64,000 bases of DNA from Quercus robur (taxonomy: Eukaryota > Streptophyta > Magnoliopsida > Fagales > Fagaceae). Location: positions 26,940,782-27,004,781 of the forward strand of contig NC_065535.1 in NCBI RefSeq assembly GCF_932294415.1, read 5' to 3'. The position numbers and the translations under genes are program-made. Position 1 is the first letter of the stretch. The number at the start of each line of letters is the position of its first letter. Positions 21,894 through 33,449 of this stretch are shown piece after piece. The notes under the pieces were generated by a model. It ran no database searches, had not been told where the DNA came from, and saw nothing but the letters and a program-made list of their open reading frames with translations.

Positions 21894-24812
21894 CATAGGG
21901 TAGTTTTGGTGCAATTTCATTGTAATTATAAAGTGGGGTTTGACAGTGATAATCTTTCAATTAGGTAGGGGAGAAGTATGTTGTTGAAGTTTTAATACAT
22001 GGGTGTAAAAATGACCACTTATTGAAGAAACTCATAAAAGTTTTTTTCCAAAAGCAATCTCCACATTCATTAGAGGATCTCTCCCTTTCAAGGAATTGGG
22101 CGGATCCACTTCCATTACTTGTACTACAGTCATGGCTGTCTATTCTTTTCTTTGGGCTAAAAGGTCAACAGTGTCATAATCTCCCTTATGCCCAACAGAG
22201 AAATGAATTTGGTTTTTAGTAAAATTAGGGGTTTGGCTAACTTGTTGGCCGACCACAAAAGGTGGTTTTAAATAAATATCCCAACTTATTTATTTACAGT
22301 CATATTATATCTTACCTTTAAGCAAATAAATTTACAGCAAATAAAGGTACAAACATGCACCGAAATCTCTTACCTTTTTTCTTGCAAAGAAAATATAAAG
22401 AAAAGAACGAAAATCTTTGTTTTGTTTTAAGATTATTCAACCTAGCTGAGTTGCTTATTCCTTTGCTTTCTTCAGGGGATCAAATTTCCGAGTTTTCTTT
22501 TTCAAACTTCGGCAAGCCCAAATATTTGAACAATGGATGTTGTTTTCTCACTTGCAACATGTCATAAAAACAAAGTTGCTCTAGCGAGTTTGATTTTTCT
22601 GAAAGTTCGTGTACAATTGCCTGACTTGAAGGACCAATAGAAATGCTCATGAGGTGCATTTGGGGACATTAAAGATAAGGAAATATTACTTGATTGAATC
22701 TGCCAGCAATCAGCATGTAAATAATAAAAAAAACTATTCCTTTTTGGCAAAAGACAAGGGAGAAAATGTTTTCTTCCTTTACCATTGTAATAGGGTTGGC
22801 TAACTTCCAGTGCATGCCTTAAAAAATGGCCACATATTAGTTTGGTGCACGAGTATTGGATGGATAGAAGCTTTACTCATGGTAGAGGGACAAATAGTTA
22901 TTTTGTCACGTTTTAGAAACTGTATGGCCTTTAAATTCATGGTAGAGTTAGGAGCTAGGACTTGAAAAAATGACAAGAAACATTGCAAATTGGGAAGTAA
23001 ACATTGCGTTAAAGACGAGTAGTATTTACTTTTTCTCTCTTAAAAGTAAAATCTCTTTGAGCTAAGCTCTTCTGTTATGCATGAATAAAGTACCTTTTTT
23101 TCCCTCAAGTAAATTTTGAGAAAGAGATAAGAGGATAAAAGTAAAATCAGTGAATAATCTAAACCTATTATAAAAGAAAAAAAAAATAATAATAATAAAA
23201 GAAAAAGGAAGGTCGATGAGAGGAGAGGAGCTTAGCATGTAAGAAACACCCTCCTTTTCTTTCTCTCCTTATCACTTTGTATTTTTGTTTGTTTATCTCC
23301 ATTATTTGAAAGACATCTTTCGAAGATATGTCCAAGGGTCCCCTTAACTTTTTCAAAGTTGCCCATCTTGGCTGTGGAAGAACAATCTTACAAGAGTTTT
23401 AAGAGACCCAGTTTATAAGAAAGCTGTGGTGTTGCATCCCAATTGGCTTTACAAAATGCACTACATGATCATTTAAAAGTTTTATCATCAATTTGAACCA
23501 GCAAGCTTCATTATTAGATGTACTCAGCCACTATATTTTGACCATGTTGGATGATCTACATAATGAGAAAATAACAATCACAAAAGAAGGGAAAATTATA
23601 CAATTAGTTGATATCACCTTTCTCACTATCAATCATGTCTCATCTCATGAATAGGATCAATGGATAGGAATGAATCATGAACCTTAACTTCCAATTGAAA
23701 TATTAAATGTCTTGTTAACAATTACTTAGAGTTAATCATATCTATCTATTTTGCATTTTTCAAAAGTTAATAATAAAAGTAACTCTAGTAGACAAAACTT
23801 TTTTTGCATATAGCTGCTTTATGCGACTATTACATTATTGATGATGCAATGTTGAATCTTCGGATCTTTTGAGGGTGCAGTGCAGGGCAGTGGTGGGGGC
23901 AAAAGGGTATTTTGGTAAATTGGGAATGTATGGTCCAGGAATTAGTTCGCGAATATGCGGTGGGTCAAGGAAAGTCTGCGTCAGATGGCACATTGTGGAC
24001 ATCGGTTGTTTTCAAATTTCAATACTTTTGTGATTGGTTTTGACCCATTGGAATATTTGGAGGATGATATTTATAGATGCTTACAAATTAAGTGTCGCTG
24101 TTTTCTTTTCTTTTCTTTTCTCTTTTCTTCCCATCTATTTTCTTTATCCATCTAAATTTGTATTATTGATTTATTAGTTTTTTTTTTTTTCCCAATTGAG
24201 TTCGAAAGTAAAGTAGACACCCTTGAATGGGTTATTTGAGCACCTTTCATTTGAGGAGTCAAATTTTCTCCTATTATAATTCAATCCCTTTTATGGATTG
24301 GTTATTAGTGTGCGTTTGAATGAGTGGAATGATAAATTTTTGTTTTTTATTCAATTTATTTAGTTTGTACAATTTTTTAAAGTTTTATCTTTTAAAAAAA
24401 ATATATATAATTGTCTAATTTAATTTTTAAGTCCATAAACCAATAGAAATAAGTTCTTTCAAAAAAAAGTTTATATATATACTACTACTAATTACAGGAT
24501 TCTTCTGTTTGGGTTTTACCATTTTTTGTACTAAAATATTCTTACACAAATCTTAAAACTCTCTAAAATACCTCTATCTTTTAGTTACATAATTTAAAAT
24601 GAAAAAAAAAAAAAAAAAAAAAAACACAAATTGGTTTAAAAAGTAATATACTATTTTAAAAAACCAAAAAAGTTATATATATATAACTAATTGGGGGAAA
24701 AAAAATCTTATATGTTATCTATTTGAATTCTACTCATACTTATCTCAATCCATTCAATTATCATAATTCTTATCCCAATCCATACAATTATCATAACAAT
24801 TAAATAAATTTA
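21893..24812. other. AT-rich intergenic DNA without a supportable gene
   Basis: Only short frames without recognisable domains. It holds poly(A), AAT and AT runs (23163-23215, 24602-24624). Around 24750-24800 a short motif (cttatcccaatccatacaatta) recurs after the Helitron at about 26310, so the Helitron probably sits in an older repeat. Confidence 0.55.
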
Positions 24813-25179
24813 TATATATATATATATATATATAAGCTGAATCGTAGCATATATTGTTGCTACGCTTTAATTGAGCCACATCAACGTCCACATCATTATC
24901 TTTTTTCTTTTCAAATTTCCTATAATTGTTTTTAACATTTTTTTTTTAATATTTACACTTCTCCAACCTTTCTCTCCCTCTTACCTTTTCATTTCCCCAC
25001 TACTTCTCCAACCTTTTTCCCTCTCTTACCTTTTCATCTCCCTACTACTCTCTACATTAATATCATTCTTCCTATTTCCCTTCATCTTCCTTTATTTTTG
25101 TCTCTTCTTATTCACACCCTATTACTATAAATTCGTCATTATCTCTTCCATTCTATGCATATTTTTCCCTCACAAAAAA

Positions 25180-25241
<62 letters not shown>

Positions 25242-26239
25242 TTGGTGAATTTTTTATTTTTCTTGTATCTCTTCTTTAGGTTAATAATTTTTTATATTCT
25301 TAAAAAAAAAAATACAATATTATTCTATTATATAGCATGATTTGGATAATTTGGTATTTATTGTTTTTTTTTTGGTTCTCTTTGATTGTTAAATTTTATC
25401 CTATTGTGTTATAAAGAATTAAATATAGCATATAAAAATATATTATTATTCTACTACATAGCATGATTTGGATAATTTGGTATTTATTCTATTACACATC
25501 ATGATTTTTTATGGTGCTCAATTTAGATGTTAAACTATGAGACTTTACTAATTTTTATTTATTTTTTAATCCTTTGTGGTGGTCAAAGTACTCTTAATAG
25601 TTGTATTAGAAGTACTCTATAGTGCCATTTATTTAGAGAAAATCAAAGGTTAGTTAAATGAAAATAATTAAATGGGTGACAAATTTTAGCTTTTGCAATT
25701 TTACTTTTATTGTTATTATTATTTTATAACAATGCATATATAGAAATCTAATTCTTGGATTTTGCTAATAATTGTTTATTTGATAATATGTTTTGCGTGG
25801 ATGAAATTACAATTTCTACAAAGAAAATAACCTTAATAGATTATGAACAACAAATTGTTTTTCCTAATTGGTCCAATTAATCATTGTTTTTCCTAATTTG
25901 AGAAGTTTGTTTAAAACTAAAAAAATAATTTCCAAATTTTATATTCTTTTTAATGATTCACATAATGTTATAAATAAATTTTATTACAAAATGAATATTT
26001 TCGTTAACTTGCCTTTTGAATTTCTAAGAAAAATTGTATTGCTTTCATTTTGGTATGACAAAATTTATATTTATGATTTATGATTGTTCTTATATTACAT
26101 TTATGGTTTTTCTTATAATAAATAAAAATATGATTATGAAATACATTATTCTTTATTAAATTACTTTAAATTGTAAAAAAAAATTAATAAAACCATCATA
26201 AAAATAATTATCACGTGCAACGCGAGGGTTCATGACTAA
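24813..26239 (+). mobile_element. Non-autonomous Helitron (3' end clear, 5' end approximate)
   Basis: The 3' end has the family's features: a small hairpin-like block CACGTGCAACGCGAGGG followed by TTCATGA and the terminal CTAA (26236-26239), then a T. The left part (agctgaatcgtagcatat, ttgctacgctttaattgagc, 'cacatca') is of the kind seen at Helitron 5' ends in woody eudicots. The exact TC start is lost in a (TA)n run. The interior is AT-rich with a long CT repeat and no Rep/helicase gene. Confidence 0.6.
25184..25235 (+). repeat. (CT)26 microsatellite
   Basis: Uninterrupted CT run inside the Helitron candidate. Confidence 0.95.
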
Positions 26240-26421
26240 TTTAACTATTAAAAAAAAATTAAAATCCCCAACCGTCCACTACTTTTTTAAAATTTGATTT
26301 TTAAATACTCATTCTTATCCCAATTCATACAATTAAATTTAACTTCTCAATCTTCTTTCTCAAAAAAAAAATAAATAAATAAATAAATCTGACTTACCCC
26401 TAATTGTGAACATCCCACTAG

Positions 26422-26930
26422 CACTCTGTTTGTTTTGAAGTAAAATATTTTTAATAAAATATTTTCATTATACCATGTTTGATTGCCAACTTGAAAATAC
26501 AAAGGAAATTATTTTTCAATGTTTGTTTCATGATAAAATGAAAAAAAAAAAATCATAGTTCTTAACCCACCAAATGCAAGCACAATTGCACAAACCACCA
26601 TCACCCACCACCCAAAACTCCACATGGGGAAGAGAAGCCAGCCACCAAAACACCACCAACCATTCAAAACATTGCCACCAACCACTCAAAAAACAACCAA
26701 CGGCAACCAACAATCCAAATCAAAGAGCCAAAAAGACCTCCACGAACCCAGATCGAAAACCAAAAAGAATAAAAAATAAATAAAAAACAAAGAACCAAAT
26801 CTTAAAATCTAACAAACCAAGGGTGGCAAGGTCGAAGTATCCACCAAAACCCAAGACTACCGCTCGTCAATCAGACCCAACCAATGGACGGTGTGAGAGA
26901 ACTAGCCTCTTCACATGCACAAAAGCACGT
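26422..26930. mobile_element. Truncated relative of the GGCTGTGTTTG Harbinger-like family
   Basis: Starts CACTCTGTTTGTTTTGAAG followed by 'taaaatattttt', matching the left ends at 36424 and 57453. The interior is again rich in CCACCA/CACCC. I could not find the right end, so it is probably truncated. Confidence 0.5.
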
Positions 26931-27734
26931 GCACTTAGGAGCATGATGAAATATATGCATTTATGGGTGTATCATTCGTTGATGGTGAATGAAAAATTAT
27001 GACAAAAAACTTAAACCTAGGGGAGTAATAAGATTTATGTGTTTGAGTGAAATAAATTTTTTGTGCTACATCTAATCCCCCCCTAGGAATTTTGGTGGTT
27101 GGAAAATGCAACCACTCTGAATCAATATACAGGAAAAGTTTTGTCATTTAGAAGAAGAAAAAAAAATTAGAGAAATCTTTAAGCACAAGTAACATGCATG
27201 CGAAGAGGCTAATGGTTATATATTATAATATTAAAAAAATAAAAATAAAAATTGGAATCAATATATTTGTTTTTTTTTGGTTAAAAGGGTTATATTATAA
27301 ACAACTAACTGCTTACAGACACCAAAGATGGGCTTGTCAGCCTACAATATGAGTTACAAAGACATAATGCAACAAAACCTTGAACTTAATTTAGTCTACC
27401 CTGAAACTTTTTTGTCAGAGGTATTACTCATAACAAATTGAACACGGTACACGGATAGACATTAACATTGTTTCTTCACCTTCAAAACTAGTACATATTT
27501 TCTATCTTTTTACTCCAAAAAAAAAAAATCTACATGTTTTATATTAGTTCCTTGTTTTATTTTTATTTTAAACTATATAACCTGAATCAAACGGTGAAGA
27601 AAAAATAATAAGTTAATATAAAAGTAATGAACAATCCATTACACTTTAATATGTAAATGTAAAGTAATTGCGATAAAAATTATGACAATATATGTAGTAC
27701 AAGCAATCTTATAGGATTTGGGCTATATATAATC
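26931..27734. other. AT-rich intergenic DNA, no gene
   Basis: No open frame with domain-like content and no clear element ends. Confidence 0.5.
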
Positions 27735-27737
27735 TTA

Positions 27738-28071
27738 GAGCACCTAAGTAGACGTGGGATATGTGCCAAATGCTAAATATTTGGCACATATCCCACACCA
27801 AACACAAAAAATAGCTCCCTAGTAGATGTTGCATATATTTGGCACATATACCATTTTGTGTCCGTACCATTGCAAATTTGCAATGGTACGGACAATTGTG
27901 GTAAATCAAAATAATGTATTTTAATGTATAGTAAATATTATTTTAATTTATAGAATTGAATTATAAAACATCTGATAAATGAGATATTGTAAAATGATGT
28001 GATAAAATAATAAAGTGGTATTTTAATATGACAAAATGACATAATTTTTACACCAACTGCTACGGATGCTC
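27738..28071. mobile_element. PIF/Harbinger-type MITE with two strong hairpins, 334 bp
   Basis: Ends GAGCACCTAAG... and ...CGGATGCTC are inverted, flanked by TTA on both sides (27735-27737 and 28072-28074), the 3-bp duplication of this superfamily. Two internal palindromes: an 18-bp stem around 27758-27800 (gtgggatatgtgcc ... ggcacatatcccac) and a perfect 36-bp palindrome at about 27859-27894 centred on GCAAATTTGC. No coding capacity. Confidence 0.75.
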
Positions 28072-28074
28072 TTA

Positions 28075-28640
28075 CAGTGGTATTTATTGCGTTTGCCCCA
28101 TTAACTATTAATCACGTGAAATGCAATTGCACCTATTCTTGCTGCCGACAACCGTACAGCCTCCTCTAACCCGGCCAACCTACCTAAAAGGATAATCTAC
28201 TTATCCACTAGTAGTTTTTGGGGTTAATTTCCCGCCAAGCTTACCACTTCCCTATCTTCTAAATAACGCATTAAATTACGCATCAGCCCCCACACTGAAG
28301 ATTGCAAACTCAAACTCTCTTTTACGTTTTACTCAGCAATTTATTTACTTATAGAAATTACCTATATTAACTTAACCTTCCTTGGCCTACCTTATTGATT
28401 GGTCTAGAATGAACCACCAAGCTATTTCATTTTCTTAGTAGTATATAGGAATAGTCAGGGGGCATAGTTAGGAATTTTGATTTGCGAGGCGGAATTAGAT
28501 ATTTATAGTTACGTATATTTACACATATTGTTTACTTTCCCATCAATATATACAAAAAAAACGTATTATTGTTATTTAATTGTAATTTTTTTAACTCTCA
28601 TTTTTGGAGTATTTTTACCCCTTAACATAAAATATCCTCT
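28075..28640. other. Intergenic DNA, no gene
   Basis: A moderately GC-richer patch at 28130-28330, then AT-rich sequence. No domain or element end recognised. Confidence 0.5.
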
Positions 28641-28644
28641 ATTT

Positions 28645-29665
28645 TTTTTTTTTTCATTCAACATTTTAAATCTAAATCAAGCATTGAAAAACAATTGGAA
28701 ACTTAACAACAAAAATAACAATAAAAGAATTTAGTCCCAAATTAAAAAATAAAAATAAAAATTATATGTGTGGGGCCCAATAGTTTAGGGGCCCGGCTCG
28801 CTCGCTTATGGGGAGTCCACAGGCCCCAAACTAAAGGAGGCCAGGGCCCAAGTCCAAAAATAGGAAGCCCAAAGTGGCCTGAAGATACAGCCGATGATAG
28901 CTTAGTCCTCGGCAGACCCAAAGTCTCATGGATTAGAGTGGAATACAAGCTAACTTGAAAGATCAGAAAATATCTTGAGGGAAGTTGTCCATAATACCCT
29001 TCACTGATATGACACTGCACCTAACAGAGCCGGATTCTTAGGCTTTATTGATCATCTCCCACAATTTCGGGATTAGATTGATGGGACAGATATCTGTCCT
29101 GGAAAGGTCAACCCTACACGTGGACGAGGGACAACGAACGTAGGCTAGTATAAAAGAAAACGTTAGGTAACGAAGTAAAGGAGCCTGATCTCACTTCCTG
29201 GGAAAAACTTCAGGAATGAGAATGCCCAGACAATATATGCGCACCACCACGGAAAACTCACCGTCGGGTAACCGGAGAAAAACATTAGTGCTCCTCGGAC
29301 ATGATCCGAGGAGCCCAATCCCTCAATTTATAAAGTTATAGGGCTTGGATATCCAGACTAAAGCCTTTTCTTGTCTAGGTTTATCTAAAGTCCGGCCTGT
29401 ACTAACGCCCCGCGACCCAACGCTAGCCTTTCAAGCCCACTCTCTACAAATTTTATTGTGAGGGATCCATCACGTGCAAACTCAACGTCCTTGTTGGGCC
29501 GTTTGAGAACCGTGTCCCTACAATATGTGTGTGTGTCCAAGAGAAAATTGTTCTTTAAGTATTGTTGTGTAGTTTTTTTCATTTAATATTTTGTGATTAA
29601 ATCAAGTATTGACAAACAATTTGAAACTTAACAAAAGCAATGAAAAGACTTAGTCCCAAATAAAA
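28645..29665 (+). repeat. ~90-bp direct repeats on both sides of the solo LTR
   Basis: 28645-28745 (aaatcaagcattgaaaaaca ... 'acttaacaa' ... 'tttagtcccaaat') and 29575-29665 (aaatcaagtattgacaaaca ... 'acttaacaa' ... 'cttagtcccaaat') are clear diverged copies in the same direction. The solo LTR lies between them. Confidence 0.75.
28769..29522. mobile_element. Solo LTR, 754 bp, with 5-bp TSD ATATG
   Basis: Begins TGTGGGGCCC and ends GTGTCCCTACA (TG...CA termini), flanked by the identical 5-bp ATATG (28764-28768 and 29523-29527). It contains a TATA-like 'agtataaaag' near 29148 and the paired motif ctcggacatgatccgagga. No internal retroelement genes adjoin it, so an intact element was probably lost by recombination between its LTRs. 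Superfamily not determined. Confidence 0.88.
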
Positions 29666-29726
29666 TAAGATAACTCTAAGAGAAAATTTCTTTTATTAAA
29701 AACTTACTATTTTAACTCTGATGGTG

Positions 29727-30304
29727 TATTAGAAAATAGACTTACTCCAAGTTCGCCCATAAAGATCGTCCAGGGCAAGAATATATATATAAAAAAAAAA
29801 GGCTTTGAATGGAGTACTTGTCCATGACAAGGTCGTCTGTCCATAAAAATGTTTGAATGACCTCTATACATCCCAACTCTATACAAGTTTTAAACGACCT
29901 CCACATTCTTATTCCAAAGCACAAGTGAAAATTGAGGTTCATTACTACGAACCGCTACCAATGACAGTTATAGAAAATAAGATCAAACAATGTAACTTCC
30001 ATGGCAGTTATGGAAGTTAATTCCGAATCTTCCGACCTCCTCAATGATCGGGGAAGTTATCAGACAAGTAACCACCCTGTGTACTATATAAACACTCCTC
30101 TACGTAAAAATAAAGTAAGTTTTTTCTTTTACACAATTCCTAGAAATTTGGAGTTTGAAGAGAGAAACTAACTTCATCATCGGAGGGTTTGTGGCCGGTC
30201 AACCCCAGTCTCTCTTGATTCTTTGTTTTTCTTTTTCAGGCCCTTCAAATTATTCAAGCCCGAAGTATCTAGCTTACTGATTTTCAGAGTATTATCAAAC
30301 TCAA
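29727..30304 (+). mobile_element. Degenerate LTR-retrotransposon LTR
   Basis: Promoter-like content typical of an LTR: 'tgtactatataaacactcc' (about 30078-30096), an 'aaataaagt' poly(A)-signal-like site, then a stretch resembling the R/U5 part of a common tree LTR (catcggagggtttgtggcc, 'ccggtcaacccc'). A possible start is TGTATTAG and a possible end is ACTCAACA. No target duplication found. Confidence 0.45.
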
Positions 30305-30800
30305 CAACCAAAACTTACCAATTAAGAGAGGAAAAAACTAAAAGAACTAGCACTTTTTTTTTTTTACAAGGTGGATAGCTTGTTGTTATTAACAACTAGT
30401 TTTTGGAACCCAATAATTAGTTATTCAATTCTTTTTTGCAGGGGCTAAGTCTTATTTTTTGGAGGGGCCAACTATTGATTTTAAGGTCTAATATTTTAAA
30501 AAATTGCAAAATATACATACATTTTGAAGTTTTTAAAAACATTTGCTAAGTGTAGCTCCGCCCCTGGGACTAGTTATGTAGGCCATTCAAGCACAGTTGT
30601 CGTCAAAATTTTTGTTACCATTTAGTACCTGCAGGTTCTCAAAGGGTGGGGATGAGGCAAAGAAGTTTGCCCTGTCATGCAGGGTGGGGGCAAGAAAAAA
30701 CCATAGTGGACGGGAATGAAAATCACATCCTTTGACCCCACTTCACCCCATTGTCATCCCTATGCCCAACCCGTACCATCTTCCATAAAAAACTCATGCA
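30305..30800. other. Repeat remnants, no gene
   Basis: The segment at about 30440-30570 (aggggctaagtctt ... 'tgtagctccgcccctggg') has the look of a decayed retroelement end. No coding sequence. Confidence 0.4.
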
Positions 30801-31271
30801 TGTTATGATCCTAGTGTCCCACGTGGATTAAGTATAAGATTAACCATGTGTTTATAAGCTCTTTGTCACCCTTTACTTGCAAGCCGATTTTCAAGAGTGA
30901 GTTCTACCCATAAGTTTGTAATATTTGGTATCAGAGCCAACCACTACTCCGATTAATTGGGCATACCTCATTGAATATGGGATCAAATAAATTGCATGGC
31001 TTTGTGGTCAGATCTCGGAGGAGGCAACCTAGAGGCTAGATTAAAATAACTAATAGATGAGTGGAACCACCAAAAGAGAAAGGGCTACCATCGGGTCAGT
31101 GTCGCTAGACTGAGTTGTTGTGGACATCGACTGCAGAGCGTGGTGGTATGTTATGATCCTAATGTCCCACATAAATTACACATAAGCTTAACTATGTGTT
31201 TATAAGTTATTGGGCACCCTTCCCTTGTAAGTTGGTTTTCAAGGATGAATTCTACTCATGAGTTTATAACA
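30801..31271 (+). mobile_element. TRIM retroelement, 471 bp, with two 123-bp LTRs and a tRNA-Met PBS
   Basis: Two direct repeats, 30801-30923 and 31149-31271, both start TGTTATGATCCTA and share 'atgtgtttataag' and the 'aagttggttttcaagg'-type core. The 3' copy ends ATAACA, the inverse of its TGTTAT start. Right after the 5' LTR is TGGTATCAGAGCC (30926-30938), the usual primer binding site for initiator tRNA-Met. A purine-rich stretch precedes the 3' LTR. The 220-bp interior has no gene, as expected for a terminal-repeat retrotransposon in miniature. No clean 5-bp target duplication (ATGCA versus ATACG). Confidence 0.85.
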
Positions 31272-31928
31272 ATACGGGTTCACTTCACACGAGTTGAAGT
31301 GGGAAGCAGTTTATCAAGGGGTCGTACCTCCTTGATTTGGAAAACAAAAATAAAATTTTATTAAAAAAATCTAGTAATAAAAAGAGTAATGGTACATCTC
31401 AAGACCTAAATTTTCTTTTAATATATCTTTAATTTTTATTTTTATTTTTTTAATATGAATCAATGATTGAGGTCGGTGACTGGGGGTTGTTGAATTAAAA
31501 AAATAAACATGGGGTTGGTGTAATTGCTAATTAATGAGTGAGTCCAATATGACCGGACCACAGACACGCATCCTATCAACGACAAAATGATACATAAACA
31601 TAATACTAAAATAATAAGATAAACGAAAAGAAATATAGATGAGTATGGAATGGAATCCACAAACAAAAGGGTTTTATTAGTGTGCAGGTGTTTAAATTGG
31701 CTTTTATAGTAGTATTTTGTTTTGTAGCATCATGTTCATACCCTCATCCGCATGCAAAAGTACATGCCAGCTTTTAGGCTTTTGATTTTTGTATTGTTTA
31801 TTTGTTTACCCTGTCGAAAAGATGGTGATTTCATCAATGGGATATTCTAGTAGGTTCGGTACTTTATTAGCTTCTACGTACATATACATATGTTTTAATG
31901 TATGTATTGTCTGAATTTGATGTATTTA

Positions 31929-31971
31929 ATGTCACTCAAAGATTGATTATCAAAAAAAAAATGTCACTCAA
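31929..31971 (+). mobile_element. Micro-retroposon 2 (21-bp insert, 11-bp TSD)
   Basis: ATGTCACTCAA at 31929-31939 and 31961-31971. The insert AGATTGATTATC plus A9 lies between. Confidence 0.72.
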
Positions 31972-32185
31972 GATCTCCTCTCCTATATTATATATATATG
32001 ATGAATAGCAACGTATATAGTGACTCATTAATGCTTCTTTGACTAATGACAATGATGATCAACTTTTGGATTATGGCGTAATAAACTATATAACCAAAAA
32101 CCAAAAAAAACAAAACAAAACAAAAATTGTGGTGTGTAGTAGGAGTTGTCATTGGCTAAGGAAGGTTAACAACAATGCACTTACT

Positions 32186-32232
32186 AGTAGCAATTAATTT
32201 TAAATTTTTTTTTGACAAAGTAGCAATTAATT
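32186..32232 (-). mobile_element. Micro-retroposon 3 (19-bp insert, 14-bp TSD)
   Basis: AGTAGCAATTAATT at 32186-32199 and 32219-32232, separated by TTAAATTTTTTTTTGACAA (minus strand TTGTC followed by A9). Confidence 0.72.
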
Positions 32233-32346
32233 AAGATGACTCAAATTCAAATCTAAAGTTTTGTTAGCCCAAGATGTGACCGCTAGAACAACGTTGGTAG
32301 CTCTAAATAATTTGCTAGTGGTTCATAAATGTCTACAGTAATGTAG

Positions 32347-32397
32347 GTGTGGGGTCTATTGGATTCTCAAAAAAAAAAAAAAAGTGTGGGGTCTATT
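32347..32397 (+). mobile_element. Micro-retroposon 4 (23-bp insert, 14-bp TSD), LINE-like end
   Basis: GTGTGGGGTCTATT at 32347-32360 and 32384-32397. The insert is GGATTCTC plus A15. GATTCTC-poly(A) is also how the LINE at 2021-7844 ends (tttGATTCTCaaaaaa, 7808-7822), so a LINE of that type is the likely parent. Confidence 0.82.
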
Positions 32398-32605
32398 ATT
32401 ATTTGTATTAAAAGTAATATTAATGTATAAATATTAAATAGAAAAGAAATTATAATCTCTTATTAAAATTAGGAAAGTAACAAAGTCAAAAGTAACATCA
32501 CTCACTATTGACACATGTATAGAGGAGAGGACGTCCTTGACTATTAACAGTATCCAAAATTACAGCTGATATTCTACCTTTGAAATTGAAAGGCCAAATT
32601 TGCCA

Positions 32606-32646
<41 letters not shown>

Positions 32647-33449
32647 TTGACAGTATAGGATAGAAGATCATTTAAATAATCAGTAATTGCAAACTCTGTA
32701 TTTGATTTTTCCCCTTTTGAATTAAGTATAGATCAATATACTCATCAACTTGTCCAAGGCTCTTGCCATTGCATGCAGATATTTTTCATCCGGTCATCTT
32801 TTGTTTGGTATGGTTTATTAGTTATTTATGACTTGTTTCCTATATATATATATATATATATATATGAAAAAAAAAATTATTTATGACTTATTCAATTTAT
32901 TTGGTTTATATACAAGTTTTTTAAATTTCTATTTATTGTAAGATATAAATATACATTTATTGAACTTAGTAACTTCACCTCTTTTTTAATTTGGGGAAGG
33001 GGGGGGGAGGGAGGGGGGAGAGGAATTTATTTGTGAACACAAGTAACTAAGGCCTCGTTTGGGAGGAGTGAATGGAATGGAAAGAAATGAAAATAATCAT
33101 TTTAGAATATTCTTCTAAGGTTATGCTTGGGAGGAGAGAATGGAATGGAATTGAATGGAAAAAATATTTTTAGAATATTCTTCTCTCCCCCTTGTTTGAG
33201 AGTTTTAACGGAGAGAATGGAAAGTTCATTCCCTTATTTGTGAGTTTAGGTGAGAGGGAATAGAATGGTTAAGAGGGAATACTCATTCCCTCCTAAGCCC
33301 TCAAAATCTCAAATTTTTGTTCCCCCCAAATTGAGAGGAATAGGAGGGAATGAATTTAGGTTTAATGAAAATTTTATTGAAATTCCTAAATTACCCCTTG
33401 AATATTAGCCCTCTTTATTCTCAACCAGCTGTACCAATAATTTTTTTTG

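Larger units (their letters stand above)
31272..33050. other. AT-rich intergenic DNA with three micro-insertions
   Basis: No gene. Long (TA)n tracts at about 32610-32645 and 32840-32866, and a G/A run at 32995-33022. The micro-insertions are listed separately. Confidence 0.55.

Noticed and set aside
24871-25248. 125-codon frame rich in Phe, Leu and Ser
   Set aside because: Spans the CT microsatellite and AT-rich DNA in the Helitron candidate; no domain.
28770-28958. 62-codon frame
   Set aside because: Lies inside the solo LTR; no protein similarity expected.
30796-31276. A 5-bp target duplication around the TRIM
   Set aside because: ATGCA and ATACG match at only 3 of 5 positions, so no duplication is claimed.
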